A stretch of DNA of 19,423 bases. Source: Bacteroidaceae bacterium. Lineage in GTDB: Bacteria > Bacteroidota > Bacteroidia > Bacteroidales > Barnesiellaceae_A. A program made the translations under genes and the position numbers. The number at the start of each line of letters is the position of its first letter. Position 1 is the first letter of the stretch. Below the pieces are notes generated by a model, which saw nothing but the letters and a program-made list of their open reading frames with translations, was not told the DNA's origin and ran no database searches. Shown here piece after piece: positions 1-7,014 of the stretch. The stretch is from contig JAFZDG010000012.1 of assembly GCA_017561285.1 (NCBI GenBank), positions 1-19,423 on the forward strand. The letters are read 5' to 3'.

Positions 1-614
1 ATCACACCATCTTTACACAGATATGCCTCGTGGGCATAGTGAAACATAGGATAGTCGCCCGAGCTATTGCCATAGGCAATGAGGTGATACTCTTGGGGGG
101 AGTAATGAGTGGCTATACGATGTACCTTTTCACGACCGTTGCAGTTGAGACCATCGAAACGACCTGTATAACGGCCGTTCTCTTGTACCAAACATGTGGC
201 AATAACATCATATACGCCATGAGCCTCGCACCAGGGACGTACCCATACATCGATACTTGCCGATACGACTACCACTTTGTGACCTTGTGCCAAATGCCAC
301 TGCATACGCTCCACAACGGGCTTTGCCACAACAGCATCTATCTTTGCAATGAAATCTTTACATAAGCTATCTACTTCACTGCAAGAACGACCTGCAAAAC
401 AACGTTTCAACAATTTTTCTTTGGTGCTACCGGCATCTATTCCCCACACCGATTTCCAACCCGAACAGGCCAAAACAACCATAGCCGGCAGCGTAGAGAA
501 CATAGAACAAGCCAACCCACACCAACCCGTAGCATGGCGTATATAGAGTGGCAATGTGTCGCTAAGAGTGAGTGTGCCATCGAAGTCAAAGAGGGCAACA
601 ACAGGCTTATCCAT
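1..614 (-). CDS. HAD-IB family phosphatase (SerB-like), C-terminus beyond the window
   Basis: This is a haloacid dehalogenase-type phosphomonoesterase, probably cytoplasmic. I translated 204 codons from the ATG at 614-612; the stop lies beyond position 1. All four HAD motifs are visible. Motif I is DFDGTLT at residues 10-16, with nucleophile Asp10 and acid/base Asp12. Motif II is VVVVSAS with Ser118. The motif III Lys is probably Lys163. Motif IV is GNSSGD with Asp187, in the form typical of subfamily IB. A hydrophobic stretch near residues 31-50 is probably part of the cap and may contact membrane or lipid. The gene overlaps the end of the UbiA gene by 8 nt, so the two are almost certainly translated together. 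From that pairing I infer that the substrate is the phosphorylated product of the UbiA enzyme. Phosphoserine phosphatase is the alternative, but the context makes it less likely. Confidence 0.85.
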   Translation of the reverse strand, partial: MDKPVVALFDFDGTLTLSDTLPLYIRHATGWCGLACSMFSTLPAMVVLACSGWKSVWGIDAGSTKEKLLKRCFAGRSCSEVDSLCKDFIAKIDAVVAKPVVERMQWHLAQGHKVVVVSASIDVWVRPWCEAHGVYDVIATCLVQENGRYTGRFDGLNCNGREKVHRIATHYSPQEYHLIAYGNSSGDYPMFHYAHEAYLCKDGV

Positions 615-1479
615 ATATGATATAGGCAAATAACAACAACCAACAGAGTACACAAATTTGCAAGAAACGGTCGCGCAAAATTACTTTTGTAGGACTCCAA
701 CTCTTCTCCTCAACAAGTGTAATCTGCAAATAACGCAACATACCGGCCAATACAAATATAGCCGTAGCATATACATAATTACAATCAAACCGCTCGACAA
801 TCTCATCATCTACAGTGTACATAATGTAACTTACCAGCGTAACAGCCGATACAAGTGTAATAATGTGATCGAGAAAGGTGCGATTATAGGCCGTCACAAT
901 AGGACGAACTGCCGTTTGCGTACGCTCATATTTGATTACATCATCGCGCCGCTTGGCCAATACCAGAAAGAGAGCCAAAAGAAACGTCATGATGATAATC
1001 CAATGCGAAGGGACTACCTGTGCTGCCGATGCACCGGCAACAATGCGCAACACAAATCCAAAGGCTACTGCCATTACATCGAGAATAGCTATATGCTTGA
1101 GCCAGAAGCAATAGGCGTGATTGAGAATGATGTATGTAACCAATACAACAAGAAGAGAGAGTTGTGGTTGCAACAGAATAACCACCCCTACCGATAACAA
1201 CATAAGAAGAACATAAATGAACCAAGCAGCCTTAAGAGATACACTACCCGATGCAATGGGACGCAGGCATTTTTCGGGATGCCTGCGATCGAAATCGACA
1301 TCGCATATATCATTGAGCACATAGATGGCACTACTTGCCAAACAGAGTGCTATGAACGCTACAACAGAAGCCCATAGACGAGTTGTATCGCCTATAGCCT
1401 GAGCAAAGAAGATGGGCAAGAAAACAAACAGGTTCTTACTCCATTGGGCCGGTCGTATGAGTTTGATGTAATTCATCAT
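607..1479 (-). CDS. UbiA-family prenyl transferase, decaprenyl-phosphate phosphoribosyltransferase-like
   Basis: This is a 290-aa polytopic inner-membrane protein of the UbiA superfamily, with about seven to nine hydrophobic segments. The first Asp-rich motif is NDICDVDFD at residues 56-64, followed by a downstream Arg and PIASG at 74-78. The second conserved region has LKHIAILDV and GFVLRIVAG in roughly residues 125-150, then KRRDD further on. The early RPAQWSKN, the NDxxDxxxD spacing followed by RPIASG, and the LK-x4-D region resemble mycobacterial Rv3806c-type enzymes. Those transfer 5-phosphoribose from PRPP to decaprenyl phosphate. Quinone or heme prenyltransferase is less likely because no quinone or heme genes are nearby. 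Met1 and Met2 are consecutive ATGs (1479 and 1476). The overlapping HAD phosphatase fits a two-step pathway giving polyprenyl-phosphoryl-ribose. The lipid substrate cannot be read from sequence. Confidence 0.82.
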   Translation of the reverse strand: MMNYIKLIRPAQWSKNLFVFLPIFFAQAIGDTTRLWASVVAFIALCLASSAIYVLNDICDVDFDRRHPEKCLRPIASGSVSLKAAWFIYVLLMLLSVGVVILLQPQLSLLVVLVTYIILNHAYCFWLKHIAILDVMAVAFGFVLRIVAGASAAQVVPSHWIIIMTFLLALFLVLAKRRDDVIKYERTQTAVRPIVTAYNRTFLDHIITLVSAVTLVSYIMYTVDDEIVERFDCNYVYATAIFVLAGMLRYLQITLVEEKSWSPTKVILRDRFLQICVLCWLLLFAYIIYG

Positions 1480-1515
1480 ATTGTTGTCGAAAGCGGTATG
1501 TATGTTAACTAAAAT

Positions 1516-1584
1516 GAGAGATTACATAGGCTCTCTCTTGCCGAAAGAGGTCTTCCCCTGCGAGCTGTAATCTCGCAGAGGAAG
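1516..1584 (-). ncRNA. Candidate structured RNA element between the GH-D gene and ubiA-like gene
   Basis: In the 111-nt spacer the minus-strand transcript can form three helices. P1 pairs 1584-1572 with 1564-1552: CUUCCUCUGCGAG against CUCGCAGGGGAAG, 13 bp including one U-G wobble, loop AUUACAG. P2 is CUCUU-UCGGC-AAGAG at 1549-1535. P3 is GAGAGA/UCUCUC at 1537-1532 and 1521-1516 with loop GCCUAUGUAA, followed by AUUUU; it competes with P2 for three bases. Five bases of the P1 loop (UUACA) are complementary to UGUAA in the P3 loop, so a loop-loop contact is possible. The U-G pair would be a C-A mismatch on the plus strand, which points to a minus-strand RNA. It could be a terminator or attenuator after the GH-D gene, or a leader for the ubiA-like gene. 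I recognise no known riboswitch class. Confidence 0.45.
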
Positions 1585-1590
1585 AAAATA

Positions 1591-3603
1591 TTATTTCTTT
1601 TCGATGCGGAAAAGAGCCACATCGGCAGCAGGAACCGTAACCTGGAATGCAGCAGCAGCCTCGCTATCTACCCCACACCACAACTCACGCATACGATAGG
1701 TAGCAGTGGCATCAAGACCTATGCGTTGCATATCGATGGTAGCATTGAGTGGTTGGTCGGTATAGTTGAAAATGGCATAATATGCTGTATTTTCATCTTC
1801 GATACGGATGAATTGGTTTTCACTACGTTCGCCGCAACCCTCAACAGGACGGAATGAAACGCCATTGGCAATAGATATAACCTCGGCATTGGTTAAGAAT
1901 TTTCGAGCACGCTCCTTATCCAATTCGGCACCGCCGGCACTGAAGTCATCGCCACAGATAAATATACCGGTAATAACACCCGAAGTAACACGAGCACGAT
2001 TTTCGCCCTCAGTAGCATCGCGCAAAACAATGTGGTCGGGATCGTTATATTGATAGGGTTTGTAGAGCCACCAGCCGTAAGACAAGGCATTGAGTGTATA
2101 TTCAGTATCTTTAATCTTATTCCAAGCATCGCAAGCAATACGGCGTGATTGAGCATATTGCGCCGGGAATGCAGGCGATATAGAGAAATTGATGTACATA
2201 TGACCAAAATATTTCTCTATGAGTTGAAGGCCATAGTTATAGGCTTGGATACCGGTTTGTATTTCGGGCAAATACCAGCTGTCGGCCTCCATAGCACCAT
2301 GAGTCATAAAGTCGAGTTTAACGTACTCATAACCCAAACGGGTGAAGAGGTCGGAGAAGTACTTCATAGTAGCCTCGATAGCGGGGTGTGTGGGATCTAT
2401 GGCACGACCACCATCGAGTGTTTGATGCTTGCCGTTGGCATAGAGATAAACATCCTTAAATTGATAGCCATCGCCATGCTCGATATATTGATTGGGGTTG
2501 CGTCCCCAATGTACAAAAGGAGTCCAATATATGCCGGCTACTTGTCCGTTTGCTTTGCAACGCTCAACAAAGGCACGTAGTTGCTCTTCGGTGAAACTGT
2601 TCCAACCCGAATCGAGACCGGTATAAACAAGAGTATCGGCATTGTGGAAGTTGTTGCATTGCAAATGGTCGCGGTAGAAATCAGAAACCTCAATGGCTTT
2701 TTCGTAAGTGAGGTCAAATTGCAAAGCACCCCAACTGTTCCAACCAAAAGGTACGGCCTTGTTCCACGCTTTGGGAGGAGCCACAAGGGCATTAGCCTCG
2801 CCGTATGTATCGAGTCCATCGCGCCAATCGGCAAAATAGCCCAACATTACTTTGGGAGACTTGATGACTTGACCTTTGAGTGCGCCATGAGGCTTAGAGT
2901 CGCGGGTAAGCGAATCGGCTACACCACCATAACAACGCATAGAGGCGAACGATTTATTCACTGTATCGCAAGCTACAGTGACAGCGGTTTTCCAGTTATC
3001 GTGCTCAACCGAACCCACTACCCATCCATTGCGCGATGCATTGTTGAACATCGCAGTAGCCTCATAGCTGGTAAGAGACTCGAAATGAGCAGGATGCGAT
3101 GCATATCTAATCCAACAGTCGTTGTCGAAGGGTATAAACAACATACGCAAGTCATCGCCTTCGCCTACCAATGCAGGCATTGAGTCGATGTTGACAGCAG
3201 CCATATAGTTTGAGGCCACTTCGGTGTCGCTTTGCAACGTGAAATCGGTAAGGATATAATCACGCTCGGGATATATATAGAACGATTGGGTGAGCTTGGG
3301 CAAGGCATCGGCAGTGTACTCTACTGTATAAATCATACCATTACCAAAAACGTCACTTACAGCCGACTGAGAGAACGATCGGTGTGTATATTCATAAGAG
3401 GTGACAATGCGCTCTCCATTGTTGAAGGCGGCATATAGGTTGTCGCCAATGAGCACACCATCTTTGCACACATCTACAGCATTTGCTTGCTCGTCATAAG
3501 CAATGTTCCACTTGCCCACATTGATAGAAGTAGGACCACTACACGATTGCATTACAGTCAGCATAGCGACTTGTAATAGAAGAAAGAATACTTTTTTTAC
3601 CAT
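1591..3603 (-). CDS. Clan GH-D glycoside hydrolase, alpha-galactosidase-like lipoprotein
   Basis: This 670-aa protein is probably a surface or periplasmic lipoprotein. It has a short Lys-containing N-terminus, a hydrophobic core and Cys21 in VMQSC as the likely lipidation site. An N-terminal beta-rich region (about 25-270) precedes a TIM-barrel-like catalytic region and a C-terminal beta-sandwich (about 595-670). GWNSW at 287-291 is a GH27/GH36 signature. YVKLDF places the expected nucleophile at Asp431, and RIACDAW the probable acid/base at Asp492. Both agree with retaining alpha-galactosidases and alpha-N-acetylgalactosaminidases of clan GH-D. The exact family and sugar are uncertain. The gene starts 31 nt after the fcl stop with no promoter seen between them, so it is probably co-transcribed with nucleotide-sugar genes. 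That is unusual for a degradative lipoprotein, since no SusC/SusD pair or other hydrolase is present. Confidence 0.85.
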   Translation of the reverse strand: MVKKVFFLLLQVAMLTVMQSCSGPTSINVGKWNIAYDEQANAVDVCKDGVLIGDNLYAAFNNGERIVTSYEYTHRSFSQSAVSDVFGNGMIYTVEYTADALPKLTQSFYIYPERDYILTDFTLQSDTEVASNYMAAVNIDSMPALVGEGDDLRMLFIPFDNDCWIRYASHPAHFESLTSYEATAMFNNASRNGWVVGSVEHDNWKTAVTVACDTVNKSFASMRCYGGVADSLTRDSKPHGALKGQVIKSPKVMLGYFADWRDGLDTYGEANALVAPPKAWNKAVPFGWNSWGALQFDLTYEKAIEVSDFYRDHLQCNNFHNADTLVYTGLDSGWNSFTEEQLRAFVERCKANGQVAGIYWTPFVHWGRNPNQYIEHGDGYQFKDVYLYANGKHQTLDGGRAIDPTHPAIEATMKYFSDLFTRLGYEYVKLDFMTHGAMEADSWYLPEIQTGIQAYNYGLQLIEKYFGHMYINFSISPAFPAQYAQSRRIACDAWNKIKDTEYTLNALSYGWWLYKPYQYNDPDHIVLRDATEGENRARVTSGVITGIFICGDDFSAGGAELDKERARKFLTNAEVISIANGVSFRPVEGCGERSENQFIRIEDENTAYYAIFNYTDQPLNATIDMQRIGLDATATYRMRELWCGVDSEAAAAFQVTVPAADVALFRIEKK

Positions 3604-3634
3604 AAAATTAAATCATTGATTGTTTGTATAAAAA

Positions 3635-4714
3635 TTATTTTTCGCCTATCAAATACCATTTATAGAGTCGCTCTACCCCCTCGTCAATCTCTACTTTGTG
3701 ATGCCAGCCCAGACGGTGCAACTTAGATACATCGGTGAGCTTGCGCATTGTTCCATCGGGTTTGGTAGCATCGAACTGTAACTCTCCTTTGTAACCTATT
3801 GTATCGACTATAAGATATGCAACATCGCGTATTGAGATTTCTTTGCCCGTACCTATGTTGATGTGACAGTTGCGAATCTGCTTGCTATCGGGGGCAAAGG
3901 TATCTTTAAAATCGATATTTTCGAGTACAAATACAGAGGCATCGGCCATCTCTTCGCTCCATAGAAATTCTCTTACCGGTGTACCTGTACCCCACAAGGT
4001 AACGGTTTGAGGCGCAATGCCATATTTGGCCAATACTTGCAATATAAGGTCTTGCGATGCAAAGCCATCGATACCTTCGACCGGACGCAAAGAAAGGTCG
4101 GCACGAACAGCATCCCAATTACCCTCGTACAACTGCTTACCAAGATGTATCTTGCGAATCATAGCCGGCAGAACATGGCTGTTTTCGAGATGGAAATTGT
4201 CGCGCGGGCCATACAGATTGGTGGGCATAACGGCAATATAATTGGTGCCATACTGTATGTTGAAGCTCTCACACATCTTGAGACCGGCAATCTTGGCAAT
4301 GGCATATGGCTCGTTGGTGTATTCGAGCGGAGAAGTGAGCAATGTATCTTCGCTCATAGGCTGCGGCGCTTCGCGAGGATATATGCAGGTACTGCCTAAG
4401 AAAAGGAGTTTCTTCACCCCATGACGGAAACTCTCGCCAATGACATTTTGCTGAATTTGCAGATTTTCGTAGATGAAGTCGGCACGATAAGTATTATTGG
4501 CCATGATGCCACCCACATGAGCAGCCGCCAATACGACATATTGCGGTTGTTCCTCATCGAAAAAACGCTTTACCGCAACGGCATCAAGCAAGTCGAGTTG
4601 AGCGTGTGTGCGTCCTACAAGGTTGGTATATCCCTTGCTGATGAGGTTGTTCCAGATGGCCGAACCTACAAGACCGCGATGACCGGCAACATATATCTTG
4701 GCATTTTTTTCCAT
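3635..4714 (-). CDS. fcl: GDP-L-fucose synthase
   Basis: A bifunctional epimerase-reductase that turns GDP-4-keto-6-deoxy-D-mannose into GDP-L-fucose with NADPH, in the cytoplasm. The protein is 359 aa from the ATG at 4714-4712. An in-frame TTG two codons earlier overlaps the gmd stop and is a weaker choice. The Rossmann motif GHRGLVGS spans residues 11-18. Catalytic Ser108, Cys110, Tyr137, Lys141 and His180 sit one residue beyond the E. coli enzyme's Ser107, Cys109, Tyr136, Lys140 and His179. The protein is about 38 residues longer than the 321-aa E. coli enzyme. Most of the extra length seems to be an insertion around residues 200-233, just after the substrate-binding region. The start lies 2 nt after the gmd stop, so coupling to the enzyme of the preceding step is expected. 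Confidence 0.95.
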   Translation of the reverse strand: MEKNAKIYVAGHRGLVGSAIWNNLISKGYTNLVGRTHAQLDLLDAVAVKRFFDEEQPQYVVLAAAHVGGIMANNTYRADFIYENLQIQQNVIGESFRHGVKKLLFLGSTCIYPREAPQPMSEDTLLTSPLEYTNEPYAIAKIAGLKMCESFNIQYGTNYIAVMPTNLYGPRDNFHLENSHVLPAMIRKIHLGKQLYEGNWDAVRADLSLRPVEGIDGFASQDLILQVLAKYGIAPQTVTLWGTGTPVREFLWSEEMADASVFVLENIDFKDTFAPDSKQIRNCHINIGTGKEISIRDVAYLIVDTIGYKGELQFDATKPDGTMRKLTDVSKLHRLGWHHKVEIDEGVERLYKWYLIGEK

Positions 4715-4716
4715 AA

Positions 4717-5790
4717 TCAATCTTGATTTTTGCTATGCAAATTCTTTACATATTTCATATCGTTTGCCACCATAATGCGCACCAACTCGGCAAAAGGTGT
4801 TTTACAGGGATTCCATCCCAACAAGGTCTTGGCCTTGGTGGGATCGCCGAGCAATTGATCGACCTCGGTAGGACGGAAGAACTTGGGATCGACCTCAACC
4901 AAAACACGACCGGTTGCAATATCGATACCTTTTTCATCAACCCCCTCGCCTTCCCAACGGAGGTTGATACCGGCCTCTTGAAAAGCAATGGTACAGAACT
5001 CGCGCACCGAGTGATATTCGCCGGTGGCAATCACAAAGTCTTCGGGCGAGTCGTGTTGCAACATAAGCCACATACACTCTACATAGTCACGAGCATAACC
5101 CCAATCGCGCAAAGAGTTGAGATTGCCAAGATAGAGTTTATCCTGATATCCTTGAGCAATGCGTGCCGCCGCCAATGTAATTTTGCGAGTCACGAAGTTT
5201 TCGCCGCGGCGTTCACTCTCGTGGTTAAAGAGGATACCGTTTACGGCAAACATATTGTATGCTTCGCGATAGTTTTTTGTAATCCAAAAACCGTATTGCT
5301 TGGCAACACCATAGGGCGAACGAGGATAGAAAGGAGTTGTTTCTTTTTGAGGAACTTCTTGTACCTTGCCAAACAATTCGCTTGTAGAGGCTTGGTATAT
5401 GCGACACTTCTTCTCAAGTCCGAGAATGCGCACAGCCTCAAGCAGACGAAGTGTACCCACCGCATCGACTTCGGCGGTATATTCGGGCACATCGAAACTC
5501 ACCTTCACGTGACTTTGCGCAGCCAGGTTATAAATTTCGTCAGGCTGCACCATTTGGATGATGCGAATGAGAGAAGAAGAGTCGGTCATATCGGCATAGT
5601 GAAGATTGACCAATCGCTTATTTTTCATATCACGTACCCACTCATCGAGATATAGATGCTCAATGCGAGCAGTATTGAAGGATGAGCTACGACGCAACAG
5701 GCCATGTACCTCGTAGCCTTTTTCGAGTAGGAACTCGGCCAAGAAAGAACCATCTTGACCGGTAATACCGGTGATAAGAGCTTTTTTCAT
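4717..5790 (-). CDS. gmd: GDP-mannose 4,6-dehydratase
   Basis: This enzyme converts GDP-D-mannose to GDP-4-keto-6-deoxy-D-mannose, the first committed step to GDP-L-fucose. It is a 357-aa extended short-chain dehydrogenase. The NADP-binding motif GITGQDGS is at residues 8-15 and RRSSSFNT, a typical GMD segment, at 33-40. Thr136 and Glu138 in STSELFG, with Tyr160 and Lys164 in YGVAK, align at a constant +4 offset with E. coli Thr132, Glu134, Tyr156 and Lys160. NHESERRGENFVTRKI further on is a GMD hallmark. The start is ATG at 5790-5788, 45 nt after the manC stop. The product feeds fcl immediately downstream, but the intermediate could also go to GDP-rhamnose or GDP-perosamine if other enzymes exist in the genome. 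Confidence 0.96.
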   Translation of the reverse strand: MKKALITGITGQDGSFLAEFLLEKGYEVHGLLRRSSSFNTARIEHLYLDEWVRDMKNKRLVNLHYADMTDSSSLIRIIQMVQPDEIYNLAAQSHVKVSFDVPEYTAEVDAVGTLRLLEAVRILGLEKKCRIYQASTSELFGKVQEVPQKETTPFYPRSPYGVAKQYGFWITKNYREAYNMFAVNGILFNHESERRGENFVTRKITLAAARIAQGYQDKLYLGNLNSLRDWGYARDYVECMWLMLQHDSPEDFVIATGEYHSVREFCTIAFQEAGINLRWEGEGVDEKGIDIATGRVLVEVDPKFFRPTEVDQLLGDPTKAKTLLGWNPCKTPFAELVRIMVANDMKYVKNLHSKNQD

Positions 5791-5835
5791 TATCTATCTT
5801 ATTTGTAAGTCGTTGTAAAAATCAGCACGCGCAAA

Positions 5836-6885
5836 TTACTCGGCCGAGAAGTCTTTGATGCGTTGCTCTTGATCGAGCTTGCAAATGAGCAATGTGTTGT
5901 CTTTTTCGGCAACGATGTATCCATCGAGACCTTGCACCACAACACGACGGTTTTGTGGTGCGTGAACAATACAATTGCTGCTATCGAACAGTTGCACATT
6001 ACCAACAGTGGCATTGCCATATGCATCGTGCTCGATGTGTGTGTGCAACGAACCCCAAGTACCGAGATCGCTCCAACCAAAGTCGGCAGGATGCACATAG
6101 ATGTTGGGCGATTTCTCCATTACGGCATAGTCGATAGAGATATTGGGACAGGTGGGGAAAAGCCTACCAATAACCTCGTTCTCCTCAGGCTTGTAGAGGG
6201 CCGGAGAGATGTTGTTGAAGATATCGGCCAAATCGGGTTGGTATGCCGAAATAGAGTTGACAATGGTATTGACATTCCACACAAAGATACCGGCATTCCA
6301 CAAATAGTTGCCCGCCTCCAAGTATGACTTGGCAACTTCGAGATTGGGTTTCTCCTTAAACTGCTCCACCTTGCAAATTTCGCTATCGGTCAACCGATTG
6401 CCGGCAGCAATGTATCCATATCCGGTTTCGGGACGGCTGGGACGGATGCCTATCGTAACAATGGCATCGCCTTGCTCGGTAAAGTTGAGAGCTTGCGAAA
6501 TGACACGTTGGAACTCAATGGTATTGAGTACAAGTGCATCGCTGGGCGTAACAACAATGTTGGCATTGGGATAGCGTTGTTGTATTTTCCAAGCGACATA
6601 GGCAATGCATGGAGCGGTGTTGCGGCGGCAAGGCTCGGCCAATATATTGTCGGCGGGGATTTCGGGGAGTTGCTCACGCACTACCGACACGTATTGCTCG
6701 GAGGTTACCACCCACACGTGTTGCGGATCGCAGATGCCACGAAAACGATCGACAGTGAGTTGTATAAGTGTACGTCCGCAACCCATCACATCGATAAATT
6801 GTTTGGGGCATTGGGGTGTACTCATAGGCCAAAAGCGGCTACCAATGCCACCGGCCATTATTACTACGTGATTATTTGTACTCAT
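5836..6885 (-). CDS. manC: Mannose-1-phosphate guanylyltransferase
   Basis: Makes GDP-D-mannose from mannose-1-phosphate and GTP, supplying gmd directly downstream. At 349 aa it has the length of the single-function form. The C-terminal cupin isomerase domain of the roughly 470-aa bifunctional ManC/AlgA proteins is absent. Visible motifs are the nucleotide-binding signature AGGIGSRFWP (residues 11-20) with PKQF (27-30), EPCRRNTAP (84-92), TGYGYI (154-159), FKEKP (176-180) and NAGIF (198-202 region). The start is ATG at 6885-6883. A 129-nt leader separates it from rfbB and contains a small hairpin but no convincing promoter, so read-through from the rhamnose genes is likely. No phosphomannose isomerase or phosphomannomutase is in the window, so mannose-1-phosphate must come from genes elsewhere. 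Confidence 0.94.
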   Translation of the reverse strand: MSTNNHVVIMAGGIGSRFWPMSTPQCPKQFIDVMGCGRTLIQLTVDRFRGICDPQHVWVVTSEQYVSVVREQLPEIPADNILAEPCRRNTAPCIAYVAWKIQQRYPNANIVVTPSDALVLNTIEFQRVISQALNFTEQGDAIVTIGIRPSRPETGYGYIAAGNRLTDSEICKVEQFKEKPNLEVAKSYLEAGNYLWNAGIFVWNVNTIVNSISAYQPDLADIFNNISPALYKPEENEVIGRLFPTCPNISIDYAVMEKSPNIYVHPADFGWSDLGTWGSLHTHIEHDAYGNATVGNVQLFDSSNCIVHAPQNRRVVVQGLDGYIVAEKDNTLLICKLDQEQRIKDFSAE

Positions 6886-6909
6886 ATTGTTTTTTATTTT
6901 TAAGTCCGA

Positions 6910-6928
6910 CCAAAGCCACAGGCTCCGG
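6910..6928 (-). other. Stem-loop in the manC leader
   Basis: The minus-strand transcript reads CCGGAGCC-UGU-GGCUUUGG, an 8-bp stem with two G-U pairs and a 3-nt loop, about 25 nt upstream of the manC ATG. The wobble pairs mean it folds better as a minus-strand RNA than as a plus-strand one. It is followed by UCGGACUUAAAAAUAAA and not by a U-tract, so it does not look like a terminator. It may be an mRNA-stability or translation-control element, or chance. Confidence 0.3.
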
Positions 6929-7014
6929 AGGTAAATTTATCTATTTTCTAATAAGTAATATTTGCGATAGAATGTAATCTATTTTTTGTATCGTAGGCTT
7001 ATGGGTTATGAAAA

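Noticed and set aside
4715..4720. TTG start two codons upstream for fcl
   Set aside because: It overlaps the gmd stop; the ATG at 4714 gives the normal N-terminus and catalytic positions one residue beyond E. coli Fcl.
4723..5655. 310-codon plus-strand open frame opposite gmd
   Set aside because: It is antisense to a gmd gene with all catalytic residues intact, has no recognisable domain or promoter, and its composition follows the opposite gene's codon pattern.
6911..6918. TGGCTTTG as a -7 box for manC
   Set aside because: The second base deviates from TAnnTTTG and there is no TTG or TTTG 19-21 nt upstream.
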